Source: an uncultured Phycisphaerales bacterium
Lineage (GTDB): Bacteria > Planctomycetota > Phycisphaerae > WQYP01
Direction: 5' to 3'
DNA length: 45,311 nt
Assembly: GCA_903845195.1 (NCBI GenBank)
Contig: CAIMWO010000058.1
Location: forward strand, 1-45,311
A program made the position numbers and the translations under genes. This document shows, in pieces, positions 14,677 to 22,878 of this stretch (the first letter of the stretch is position 1; each line of letters starts with the position of its first letter). The notes beneath the pieces were generated by a model that ran no database searches, was not told the DNA's origin, and saw nothing but the letters and a program-made list of their open reading frames with translations.

Positions 14677-17442
14677 CTATTGCTGTTGTTGCTGCTGCTG
14701 GTTCTTTTTCTCATCGAGCAGTGTCTGCAGGCTCCGCAGAGCTTCCCAGGCCTGCATCGGGCTCATGCGATTCATGTCCAGGGCGCGCAACTGGCTCAGG
14801 GCCTGCTGGTCCGCCGCATCGAACATATTGATCTGCGGTGTCACTGTCGTGCTCGCGGCCCGCGCCCGGCCGCCGGTCTTGCCGACGTGTACGACCAACT
14901 GGTTCATCAATTGCCGCGCCCGCGTCACCACGCTCCGCGGCACTCCGGCAAGTCGTGCCACGTGCACGCCGTAGCTCTTGTCTGCCTGCCCCGGCACGAT
15001 GCGATGCATGAAGACCACCTGATCCTCCCACTCCCGCACCAGCACATTGAAATTGGCCACGGCCCCACTGGTCTCGGCCAACTCGGTCAGCTCATGATAA
15101 TGCGTTGCGAACAGCGTGCGAGCTTTGGTCGTGTCGGCAAGATATTCCGCAATCGCCCAGGCCAGCGCCAGCCCGTCGAGCGTACTTGTTCCCCGGCCGA
15201 TCTCATCCAGAATGATCAGCGAATTCTCCGTCGCATGATGCAAAATGTTGGCGGTTTCCGTCATCTCCACCATGAACGTCGACTGTCCCTGCGCAAGATC
15301 ATCGCTGGCGCCAACGCGGGTGAAGATGCGGTCGACCAATCCTACGGACGCACTTTTGGCCGGAATAAAACTTCCCGCCTGCGCCATTAGCACCAGCAGC
15401 GCCACCTGCCGGATATACGTCGATTTTCCTGCCATGTTTGGCCCGGTGATCAGGTGCAGCGTAGCTTTCGCAGTAGCGGCCGGACGCGTTCCAGCGGGCA
15501 GATCGATCGCCCCCGGCAACTGATCGCTGGCTACTGGCGCCTCTCCAAACATCACATCGTTCGGCACGAACTTCTCACCCAGGCTCTGTTCCACCACCGG
15601 ATGTCGAGCGTCGACGATGAACAGCTCCCGTCCCGCCGTGACTTCTGGCCGGCAGTAATGACGCGATCTCGCCAGATGCGCCAGACCGCAAAATACATCC
15701 AGCGACGCCCCCGCATACGCCAGTTTCTGCAGCGATTCCACATGCTGGGCCAGGGCCAGCCGTAGTTGCTCGAAGAGCTCCTGCTCGAGTGCCTTGCTGC
15801 GTTCCTGTGCCGTCAGAATATCGCTTTCATACTGCTTGAGCTCCGGCGTGATGTAGCGTTCGGCATTCTTGACCGTCTGCTTGCGGATAAATTCGGCGGG
15901 AATCTTCTCGATGTGCGTGTTGGTCACTTCGATGTAGAAGCCGAAGACCTTGTTGTATCCCACCTTGAGCGACGGAATACTCGTGTTCTGCACCAGCTTC
16001 GACTGGTACTCGGCCAAGAACGTCCGGCTGTCGTGCGACAGCGACCGCAGGCGATCCAGTTCCGCATGGAACCCGTCGCGGATCACGCCGCCATCACGCA
16101 GGTGTGATGCCGGCTCATCCAGGATCGCCCGACGGATTTCGCCTGCGATCGCAGTCGCCTCCGGCATCAGTTCCAGCAGGTCCCGCCAGTGCGTTGATGT
16201 TTCGTCCAGCGATTTCAGCAGTTTCGCCGCCCCGACCAGCGTTTCCAGCGACCGCGCCAATGCCACCAAATCCCGCGGACTTCCGCGCCTGCAGCAGATG
16301 CGAGCCGTGATCCGTTCCACATCGGAGCAATCGCCCAATACCTGCCGGATCTGCGACAATGCATGCTCGGCGTTCATCAACTGTTCGATGGCATCCTGTC
16401 GCTGGCGGATCGCCGCGATATCCCGCAGCGGATAGCACAGCCAGTTCCGCAGTAGCCGCGATCCCATCGGCGTCAATGTCCGATCAATCGCCCCGACCAG
16501 AGAACCGTCTATTCCGTTGCTTCGGATCGTCCGCAGCACCTCCAGCGAACGCAGGCTCGTGGGGTCGATGATCAAATAGTTCTGCCGCTCAAACGCCCGT
16601 GGCGGTCGCAGATGCTCCAGCGCCGCCTTCTGTGTTTCATGCAGATATGCCACGATCGCGCCGCCGGCCCGCAGCGCCGCATCCTGATCGTCTTCATATC
16701 CGAACCCCGCGAATGTCATCACGCCATAATGATCCTTGAGCATCTTCTGCGTGTGGTGGCTCTCCAACTGCCACGCCGGCCGCGCTGATAGCGTAATTCC
16801 CAGTGCATTCCGCAACTGCGTCGCCCACTCCGGCAGATGATGGTCCGCCGCCTCGGCAAAGAGCAGTTCCCGCGGCCGCACCCGCGCCAATTCATCCGCA
16901 CACGCCTCAAACGTCCCCCGAAACGTCATCAGTTTTCCCGTCGACAACTCGCACCACGCCAGCGCCGCCTGCGATTCTTCCTGCTTCTTGCTTCCTGCTT
17001 CGGGTTTCTCGCCAAGCACCATCGCCGCGATAAAATTCTCCTCCCGCCCATCGAGCATCGCCTCTTCGGTGAGCGTCCCCGGTGTCACCAGCCGCGTCAC
17101 TTCCCGCTTGATCAATCCCTTGGCAGCCTTGGGATCTTCCATCTGCTCGCAGATTGCCACCTTGAATCCCGCGGCAATCATGCGATGCAGATATGAATCC
17201 ACTGCATGGTAGGGCACCCCCGCCATGGGCACGGGATTTTCCCCCTTGCTCCGTGCCGTCAGCGCCACGCCCAGCACCCGGGCCACCGTCCGTGCATCTT
17301 CGTAAAAGCACTCGTAAAAGTCGCCCATCCGGAAGAACAGAATCGCATCCGGATACTGCGCCTTGTACTGCTGATACTGCCGCATCGCCGGCGTCAGCGT
17401 CGACGGATCAATGGAATGTATGGAATCGGCCCCGTGAGTCAT
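14677..17442 (-). CDS. mutS: DNA mismatch repair protein MutS
   Basis: MutS recognises mismatches and small loops and starts repair with MutL. The 921-residue product has the mismatch-reading motif GDFYE (40-44), the ATPase Walker A GPNMAGKST, the DEIGRGTSTLDG Walker B region and the ATHYHELT switch. TPQINMFD near the C-terminus looks like a QxxxF clamp-binding motif. Two oddities: residues about 147-155 (PEAGSKKQE) are encoded by four 7-bp repeats and sit between the mismatch-binding and connector domains, and the last seven residues are Gln. The start has no ribosome site; a TATACT box ends exactly 6 nt before ATG 17442, which suggests leaderless translation. It follows pheA by 43 bp. Confidence 0.97.
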   Translation of the reverse strand: MTHGADSIHSIDPSTLTPAMRQYQQYKAQYPDAILFFRMGDFYECFYEDARTVARVLGVALTARSKGENPVPMAGVPYHAVDSYLHRMIAAGFKVAICEQMEDPKAAKGLIKREVTRLVTPGTLTEEAMLDGREENFIAAMVLGEKPEAGSKKQEESQAALAWCELSTGKLMTFRGTFEACADELARVRPRELLFAEAADHHLPEWATQLRNALGITLSARPAWQLESHHTQKMLKDHYGVMTFAGFGYEDDQDAALRAGGAIVAYLHETQKAALEHLRPPRAFERQNYLIIDPTSLRSLEVLRTIRSNGIDGSLVGAIDRTLTPMGSRLLRNWLCYPLRDIAAIRQRQDAIEQLMNAEHALSQIRQVLGDCSDVERITARICCRRGSPRDLVALARSLETLVGAAKLLKSLDETSTHWRDLLELMPEATAIAGEIRRAILDEPASHLRDGGVIRDGFHAELDRLRSLSHDSRTFLAEYQSKLVQNTSIPSLKVGYNKVFGFYIEVTNTHIEKIPAEFIRKQTVKNAERYITPELKQYESDILTAQERSKALEQELFEQLRLALAQHVESLQKLAYAGASLDVFCGLAHLARSRHYCRPEVTAGRELFIVDARHPVVEQSLGEKFVPNDVMFGEAPVASDQLPGAIDLPAGTRPAATAKATLHLITGPNMAGKSTYIRQVALLVLMAQAGSFIPAKSASVGLVDRIFTRVGASDDLAQGQSTFMVEMTETANILHHATENSLIILDEIGRGTSTLDGLALAWAIAEYLADTTKARTLFATHYHELTELAETSGAVANFNVLVREWEDQVVFMHRIVPGQADKSYGVHVARLAGVPRSVVTRARQLMNQLVVHVGKTGGRARAASTTVTPQINMFDAADQQALSQLRALDMNRMSPMQAWEALRSLQTLLDEKKNQQQQQQQ
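14680..14700. repeat. CAG/CAA trinucleotide repeat (poly-Gln end of MutS)
   Basis: Seven Gln codons (mixed CAG and CAA on the minus strand) precede the mutS stop. Changes in number would lengthen or shorten the tail without a frameshift. Confidence 0.85.
16977..17004. repeat. Heptamer tandem repeat inside mutS
   Basis: Plus-strand units CTTCCTG, CTTCTTG, CTTCCTG, CTTCGGG. On the coding strand they read as GAAG-rich heptamers and encode residues about 147-155 of MutS. Confidence 0.85.
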
Positions 17443-17454
17443 GGCAGGAGTATA
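17443..17454 (-). promoter_or_regulatory. -10 box placed for a leaderless mutS transcript
   Basis: On the minus strand TATACT (17449-17454) is followed by CCTGCC and then ATG. This is the same spacing as at the phosphatase and guaA. There is no Shine-Dalgarno sequence and no strong -35. Confidence 0.5.
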
Positions 17455-17485
17455 AACGGATCGTGGATTGGATTCATGGATTCCA

Positions 17486-18592
17486 TCACAACGTTTCCGT
17501 GGCCCGCGGAAAACTCCCCAGCACCGCCAGTTGCAGGCAATGCTGCTTGGCCTCCACCAGGGCCTCTTTCACCGGGTCATCCTCGACATGCCCGAGCAGA
17601 TCCGTGAAGAAGTAATACTCAAAATTCCGCTTCTGGCTGGGCCGCGTGTCGATATTCGTCAGGTTGATGCCATACCGGCGAAACACGTCCAGCACGTCCA
17701 CCAGCGCCCCCGCCTTGTGCGATGTCGTGAAGATGATGCTGGTTTTGTCGTCGCCGGTGCGTTTGGCCGCCTGGTTGTTACCCGTCTTGCCGATGACGAA
17801 GAACCGCGTGACGTTATTGGGATTGTCCTCGATATTTGCGAAGAGCATCTTGAGATCGTAGACCTCCGCGGCCAGCGAACTGCCGATCGCCGCGGCGCCC
17901 GGTTCCTTCGCCGCCATTTCTGCAGCCTTGCTGGAACTGGCCACGGGCAACCGCTGCACATCGCGGAAAGTCGCATTCAGCCACTGCCGGCACTGATCCA
18001 GCGCTTCGCCCTTCGAGTAGATCACCTTGATCTCTTCCGGCGCACATCGCGCCAGCAGGTGCGAATGGATCGCGATCAATACCTCGGCCACGATCGTCAC
18101 GTTCGGATGTTCCAAAAACGCATCCATCGATTCGACGATCCCGCCCACCGTCGAATTCTCAATCGGCACCAGGCCCAGATCCGCGTGCCCCCGCGCCACC
18201 TCATCAAATACGCTCTCGATCGCCACGACCGGAACATGCTCGACCGAACTGCCGAACTTCTTGGCGCTGGCCAGGTGGCTGAAACTTCCCTGCGGTCCCA
18301 GGTACGCAATTCGCAGCGGCCGCTCGAGCGCGAAACTCCCGCTCATTAACTCCCGGTAAATCGCTTCCAGACACGCATTCGGCAACGGCCCGCCGACATC
18401 CTGATTGGCCTTGCGAATCCGCTCGAGCACGATCTTTTCGCGATCCGGCGCGTAGATTGGCGAGCCCGACTGATGTTTCACCTTGCCGATGTCCACCACA
18501 ATGCGCGCCCGCGCGTTGAGCAGTTCCACGATCCGGTGGTCCAGCTCGTCGATCTTCTCCCGCAACGATTGCAGCGCATCATGTTCGGCCAT
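17486..18592 (-). CDS. pheA: Bifunctional chorismate mutase / prephenate dehydratase (P-protein)
   Basis: This enzyme converts chorismate to prephenate and then to phenylpyruvate for phenylalanine synthesis. The 368-residue product has an AroQ-type mutase domain (about 1-90: LREKIDELDHRIVELLNARARI with K-V-K-H). A prephenate dehydratase domain (about 92-275) has YLGPQGSFSH, VPIENSTVGG and the catalytic NVTRFFVIG. A C-terminal ACT domain (about 280-360) has the KAGALVDVL and TRPS segments, the likely site of feedback control by phenylalanine. GAGG precedes ATG 18592. A TATACT hexamer near 18618-18625 may be its promoter. It is followed by mutS after 43 bp and preceded by upp, with no pathway link to either. 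Confidence 0.95.
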   Translation of the reverse strand: MAEHDALQSLREKIDELDHRIVELLNARARIVVDIGKVKHQSGSPIYAPDREKIVLERIRKANQDVGGPLPNACLEAIYRELMSGSFALERPLRIAYLGPQGSFSHLASAKKFGSSVEHVPVVAIESVFDEVARGHADLGLVPIENSTVGGIVESMDAFLEHPNVTIVAEVLIAIHSHLLARCAPEEIKVIYSKGEALDQCRQWLNATFRDVQRLPVASSSKAAEMAAKEPGAAAIGSSLAAEVYDLKMLFANIEDNPNNVTRFFVIGKTGNNQAAKRTGDDKTSIIFTTSHKAGALVDVLDVFRRYGINLTNIDTRPSQKRNFEYYFFTDLLGHVEDDPVKEALVEAKQHCLQLAVLGSFPRATETL

Positions 18593-18714
18593 GGCATCCT
18601 CGAAAACTCAATGCCGCGAAGTATATCCGAGAATGAACGCGAATGGCGATATGCCGCCAGCCCAATCGCGTCGCTGGTTTCCGCACCTGCATTCCGGATG
18701 GCGCACCTGCGAGC

Positions 18715-19350
18715 TCACACCGTTCCAAAGCACCGGTCCCCCGCATCCCCCAGGCCCGGCACGATGTATTTCTGGGCATTGAGATGCGAATCCACCGCCG
18801 CGGCGTACAGTGCCACATCCGGATGCGCGCTTTGCACCGCCGCGATTCCTTCCGGTGCGGCAATCAGGCACACAAATTTGATCCGGATTATTCCCCGCCG
18901 CTTGAACGCTTCGATCGTCGCCAGCGCGCTGCCACCGGTCGCAAGCATCGGATCGAGGATCATTACCAGTGTCTCAGGATCGAGCCGCTCCGGCAGTTTC
19001 ACGTAATACTCCACCGGCTGGCAGGTCGCCTCATCGCGGAAGATCCCGATGTGCCGCACCTGCGCATGCGGAAACGTCGCCATCGCCCCGTCGATCATTG
19101 CGAGGCCTGCCCGCAGGATCGGCGCCAGGATCAGCTTCCGCTCGTCGATCCGCGTCACCGTGGCTTTCGTCAGCGGCGTCTCGACTTCCACCGTGCATGT
19201 CGCCATGTCCCGCGCCGCTTCATACGTCAGGTACCGCGCCAATTCACCCACCCGCGCCCGAAATTCCAGCGGCAGAGCCTCCTTCCGCCGCAACTCCCCC
19301 AGCGACTGCTGAATCAGCGGATGCTCGCACACCGTCAACTTCCCACCCAT
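18715..19350 (-). CDS. upp: Uracil phosphoribosyltransferase
   Basis: UPRT makes UMP from uracil and PRPP in pyrimidine salvage. The 211-residue product has the PRPP-binding loop ILDPMLATGGSA, the ILRAGLAM segment, and the uracil-binding C-terminus (IVPGLGDAGDRCFGT). Length is normal. ATG 19350 is chosen because AAGGAAGG ends 5 nt upstream; a GTG two codons earlier would be too close to that site. It lies between the FAD oxidoreductase (74 bp upstream) and pheA (122 bp downstream) on the same strand. Confidence 0.95.
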   Translation of the reverse strand: MGGKLTVCEHPLIQQSLGELRRKEALPLEFRARVGELARYLTYEAARDMATCTVEVETPLTKATVTRIDERKLILAPILRAGLAMIDGAMATFPHAQVRHIGIFRDEATCQPVEYYVKLPERLDPETLVMILDPMLATGGSALATIEAFKRRGIIRIKFVCLIAAPEGIAAVQSAHPDVALYAAAVDSHLNAQKYIVPGLGDAGDRCFGTV

Positions 19351-19424
19351 GTGCACCTTCCTTTCGGATCACCTCTCCCAAGGCGTCCGAATTGTAACCG
19401 CCCCTCGCTCATCTTCGGGTGCAA

Positions 19425-20765
19425 TTATTTCAGGATTCCACCGGTCGCCAGCAACTGCTTCTGCACATCGGGCGCACCCACATCGGCCATCCCGCAGCCG
19501 CGCAGCGCCGCCAGTGATGCCGTCACCCCCGCCGCTTCCCCTAGCGCCATCACCGATGGTGATACGCGGAACGAACTCATCGCCTCGTTCGTCGCCGAGA
19601 TGCTCCTTCCGCCGACAATCAGATTCGCCGGCCCGCTCTTGGGCACCAGGCACCGCCACGGAATGTCGTAGTGTCCCACCCCGCCGACAGGCTTCATCGT
19701 CGTCTGATCGCTGCCCGGCTCGTGAATGTCCACCGGGTAACAGCTCTGGGCAATCACATCCTCAAACTGAGCCCCGCTCACCACATCTTCACCCGTCAGT
19801 ACGTACTGTCCCACGATCTGCCGCGACTCTCGCACTCCGATCTGCCGGGCCAGTTGCACCAGGTCCACATTTTCCAGCCCCGGCAGATATTTGCGGAAGA
19901 AACGCAATCCATCCTGCACTTGCAGTTTTCCCTCCGCCTCGGCCGCCGCAAGCTGCACCGGGTCCGTCGGATCCGCGACGTTCACCCGCCCGAAATTGAC
20001 AGTTGCATACTGGGGCATGTTCGGCACGCTGCAAATCGCCGAGATATGATCCCGCGAAATCCGCAGTTCGCCCCGCGCCCGCGCTTCCGCTACTTTCTTG
20101 TCCACATCCGGGTACCACCCCGACAGAAAGTAATAATCCTCGCCCACTGCCTCATCATGATGCATGAACTGCGGCGTTTCGCGCTTGGCCGTCGCCAAGT
20201 CGATCGGACCCATCATGTAGCAATACGTCAGCGGCATCACCGCATGATCTGACGCCCGGCCAAACGTAAACGGAACGCCCGCGCGAAACGCCACCAGCGC
20301 ATCGCCTGTCGCATCCACCAGCGTCTTGCCGCACAACTTCCCGCCGCTGGCTAACCGCACGCGGACATCGCGTCCGGCGTCAAATGTCACGTCGGAAATG
20401 GTTTCCCCCAGGTACAGCCGCACTCCCGCCTCGCGGCACATCGCCGCCGATTCCTCGATGAACACTTCCGGGTTGTACGGCTCCATCCGCGTGGTCGCAT
20501 AAATCGCCTTCCGCCCGATCAGCCGCTGCCGCAACTTGCCGAATACCCCGCCAATGACCAACCGCTGGCCATCGTGATGTGCTGCGCAAAAATTATTGAC
20601 CAGCGCCGCTGTCCCCATCCCGCCGAGGATCGGATGCCGTTCGACCAGCGCCACCCGCGTGCCCATCTGTGCCGCGCCCACTGCCGCCCCAATCCCCGCC
20701 GGCCCACCGCCGATCACCAGCACATCGTATTGCGATTCATTCGCCGCTGCGTTGCTTCGTGACAT
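19425..20765 (-). CDS. FAD-dependent oxidoreductase
   Basis: The 446-residue product has an N-terminal Rossmann dinucleotide-binding motif (VLVIGGGPAGIGAAVGAAQMG, about 15-35), then ERHPILGGMGT typical of the FAD_oxidored family. TLVDATGDA at the middle and PANLIVGGRSISAT with VSPSVMALGEAAGVTASLA near the end complete the FAD fold. No signal peptide or membrane segment is seen, so it should be cytoplasmic. Members of this family are common in planctomycetes and often linked to sugar or sugar-acid metabolism, but the substrate here is unknown. AAGGA lies about 8 nt before ATG 20765. It is divergent from nadA and has 95 bp in common with it as a promoter region. A link to NAD metabolism is possible but unsupported. 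Confidence 0.85.
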   Translation of the reverse strand: MSRSNAAANESQYDVLVIGGGPAGIGAAVGAAQMGTRVALVERHPILGGMGTAALVNNFCAAHHDGQRLVIGGVFGKLRQRLIGRKAIYATTRMEPYNPEVFIEESAAMCREAGVRLYLGETISDVTFDAGRDVRVRLASGGKLCGKTLVDATGDALVAFRAGVPFTFGRASDHAVMPLTYCYMMGPIDLATAKRETPQFMHHDEAVGEDYYFLSGWYPDVDKKVAEARARGELRISRDHISAICSVPNMPQYATVNFGRVNVADPTDPVQLAAAEAEGKLQVQDGLRFFRKYLPGLENVDLVQLARQIGVRESRQIVGQYVLTGEDVVSGAQFEDVIAQSCYPVDIHEPGSDQTTMKPVGGVGHYDIPWRCLVPKSGPANLIVGGRSISATNEAMSSFRVSPSVMALGEAAGVTASLAALRGCGMADVGAPDVQKQLLATGGILK

Positions 20766-20802
20766 TTTCCGATCCTTCCGCCCGTTTGATGCCGTTACAA
20801 CA

Positions 20803-20831
20803 CTGCCATTCTACTGTAGTTTTGCTACAAT
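20803..20831 (+). promoter_or_regulatory. Promoter of nadA with small inverted repeat
   Basis: CTGCCA (20803-20808) and TACAAT (20826-20831) are 17 bp apart, 30 bp before the nadA start. TGTAG-ttttg-CTACA overlaps the -10 box and could be an operator, perhaps for an NAD-responsive repressor. The assignment is by position only. Confidence 0.55.
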
Positions 20832-20860
20832 TGAATGTCTTGAAAGGAGCCGCTCGGACG

Positions 20861-22087
20861 ATGAACTGGCAGCAACCCATCCTCCGCCGATACACCGAAA
20901 TGCCTGCCGATGAAGCGGTCGCCCGCATCGCCGCGCGCAAAGCCGAGCTTGGCGAGAAACTCATCATCCTCGGCCATCACTATCAGCAGGATGATGTCAT
21001 CCGCTTTGCCGATGTCACCGGCGATTCCTTCCAGCTTTCCCGTGAAGCCGCCAAAGTCACCCGCGCTCAGTACGTCATCTTCTGCGGCGTCCACTTTATG
21101 GCCGAGTCCGCCGACATCCTCACCAGCGAAACCCAGCAGGTCATCCTCCCGGACCTGGGTGCCGGCTGTTCCATGGCTGACATGGCCAATCTCGACGACG
21201 TCCAGGACGCCTGGACCGCCATCCATGAAGCCTGCCGCGAGATCCCCAATTTCAAACTCATGCCCATCACCTACATGAACTCCGCCGCCGACCTAAAGAG
21301 TTTCGTCGGCGAAAATAACGGAGCTGTCTGCACGAGCTCGAATTGCGAAAAGATTCTGAGATGGGCGCTCGGCAAAGATCCAATTCAGAATTCAGAAATC
21401 GGAAGTCAGAATTCGACGAAAATCATCTTCTTCCCCGACCAGCATCTCGGCCGCAACACCGCCTACCAGATGGACTTTCCGCTCGATTCCATGGTCGTCT
21501 GGGACTACCGCCAGCCCAACGGCGGCCTCACCGATGAGCAGATCCGCAGCGCCACCTTCATTCTCTGGAAGGGCCATTGCTCCGTTCACCAGCTTTTCCG
21601 CCCCGAGCACATCGATCAGATCCGCGCCAAATACGCCGACCAGGGCGGGATCAAGGTAATCGTCCATCCCGAATGCCGTTGGGAAGTCGTTCAGAAAGCA
21701 GATATGGCCGGCAGCACCGACCTTATCGGCAAGACCATCGCCGCCGCGCCCCCCGGCTCGCGCTGGGCCATCGGCACGGAAGTCCACATGGTCAACCGCC
21801 TCGCCAAGCAATTCTCCGACAAGCACATTCTGATCCTTTCCGAGTGCCAGTGCCTTTGCACCACCATGTACCGCATCGATCCCCCGCACCTCCTCTGGGT
21901 GCTCGACAATCTCAGCGAAGGAAAGGTCGTCAACCAGATCGTCGTCGACAATTACACCAAATATTGGGCCCGCGTCAGTCTCCAACGCATGCTCGATATC
22001 ACTGCCGGCGCCCCCGTCCGCGCTCCCGAAGGCACTCCGCCTCCGCGTACGGATAAACCTTCCCTACGCGTACTCGCCAGTAACTGA
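20861..22087 (+). CDS. nadA: Quinolinate synthase
   Basis: NadA condenses iminoaspartate with dihydroxyacetone phosphate to quinolinate in de novo NAD synthesis, using a [4Fe-4S] cluster. The 408-residue product has ILGHHYQ (37-42), LGAGCSMAD with Cys103, VHPECRWEV with Cys272 and SECQCLCTTM (Cys329, 331, 333), which supply the cluster ligands. Residues about 171-186, between RWAL and KIIFFPDQHLGRNTAY, are extra compared with the family. They are encoded by five 7-bp repeats (21382-21416) and read PIQNSEIGSQNS. ATG 20861 is used, with AAAGGAG about 12 nt upstream. It is divergent from the FAD oxidoreductase and convergent with the lipoprotein gene. nadB and nadC are not in the window. Confidence 0.95.
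   Translation: MNWQQPILRRYTEMPADEAVARIAARKAELGEKLIILGHHYQQDDVIRFADVTGDSFQLSREAAKVTRAQYVIFCGVHFMAESADILTSETQQVILPDLGAGCSMADMANLDDVQDAWTAIHEACREIPNFKLMPITYMNSAADLKSFVGENNGAVCTSSNCEKILRWALGKDPIQNSEIGSQNSTKIIFFPDQHLGRNTAYQMDFPLDSMVVWDYRQPNGGLTDEQIRSATFILWKGHCSVHQLFRPEHIDQIRAKYADQGGIKVIVHPECRWEVVQKADMAGSTDLIGKTIAAAPPGSRWAIGTEVHMVNRLAKQFSDKHILILSECQCLCTTMYRIDPPHLLWVLDNLSEGKVVNQIVVDNYTKYWARVSLQRMLDITAGAPVRAPEGTPPPRTDKPSLRVLASN
21382..21416. repeat. Heptamer tandem repeat inside nadA
   Basis: Five 7-bp units: AATTCAG, AATTCAG, AAATCGG, AAGTCAG, AATTCGA. They keep the nadA frame open and add about 12 residues. The unit is close to the reverse complement of the intergenic array at 9741. Confidence 0.9.
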
Positions 22088-22103
22088 TGGCGCGCTTGGG
22101 ACT

Positions 22104-22721
22104 TCAATATCCACGCTTGTAAACCAACTCCACCTCCGGCGCCTCGGTGATCGCCCGCGGAGTGATCAATTTCCGCTCCAGCGGCACCGGCCCCCCTTCG
22201 ATCCCCTTCATCAATTCCTCGTAGGGCTTCCAATTCAATTCGCTGACCTTTTCCATTTTTCCCAATGGCGTATTGGTCGCCTGCAGATATCCCTCGTACA
22301 GCAGTTCTGAACAGTAAATTCTCTCATCGTCCATCTGGTAGTGCACGTCGTACGGCCTTCCCATGTAACGTCTCGCCGCGGTGATCATGGGTTCGATGGC
22401 AGAGCGGTAGGGGGGCTTCAATCGGTACACCGCAAAGGCGTTCCCCCGTCCATGGCCGATCCACGCATCAAGCGATATTTCCTGCACCGGGCCAATCGCC
22501 TCCAGCACATACCACGCCCCGTTCTTCTCCACCACTATGCCGCAGTGCGAGTAATGACTTCCTGTAGATCCCTCAATCATGTCCACCATTGCGCCATGCG
22601 GCAGCGATTGAAATACCATGTCGCCCTTCTGCGGCGCATAGTCCTGCGGCACATTCGAACACCCTCCCGCCAGTAGCGACAGGGCCGCCAGTATCATCCA
22701 TGCAATCACGAAACGTTTCAT
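22104..22721 (-). CDS. Lipoprotein with YiiX/YebB-like (C92, permuted papain-like) domain
   Basis: The 205-residue product has a lipoprotein signal (MKRFVIAWMILAALSLLAGGC, Cys21). It is followed by a domain with the NlpC/P60-like permuted papain pattern: QKGDMVFQSL, SHYSHCGIV with the likely catalytic His59, and ERIYCSELLYEGY with the likely nucleophile Cys137. Such enzymes act on amide bonds in peptidoglycan or lipids at the envelope. ATG 22721 is chosen since GGAG lies 6 nt upstream and the lipoprotein signal starts there. It ends 16 bp from the convergent nadA. Substrate unknown. Confidence 0.82.
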   Translation of the reverse strand: MKRFVIAWMILAALSLLAGGCSNVPQDYAPQKGDMVFQSLPHGAMVDMIEGSTGSHYSHCGIVVEKNGAWYVLEAIGPVQEISLDAWIGHGRGNAFAVYRLKPPYRSAIEPMITAARRYMGRPYDVHYQMDDERIYCSELLYEGYLQATNTPLGKMEKVSELNWKPYEELMKGIEGGPVPLERKLITPRAITEAPEVELVYKRGY

Positions 22722-22878
22722 GCGTTGCTCCAACAAGTGTGCAATGTGCCCACTTTAGGCCCATAGATACGCCTGTGTCTAATCCCGGCGTGGCATTGAC
22801 GTTTTCCCTGCTCCTCCCGACAATACCCCGCTTCCCGGTGCCTGTTCGTAACTGTTTCTGTTTATGAGGGTTCCTTCC

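Noticed and set aside
17459..17484. Further heptamer-like GGATT repeat between mutS and pheA
   Set aside because: The spacing of GGATT is 5 and 7 bp, not a steady 7, so it was not counted as an array.
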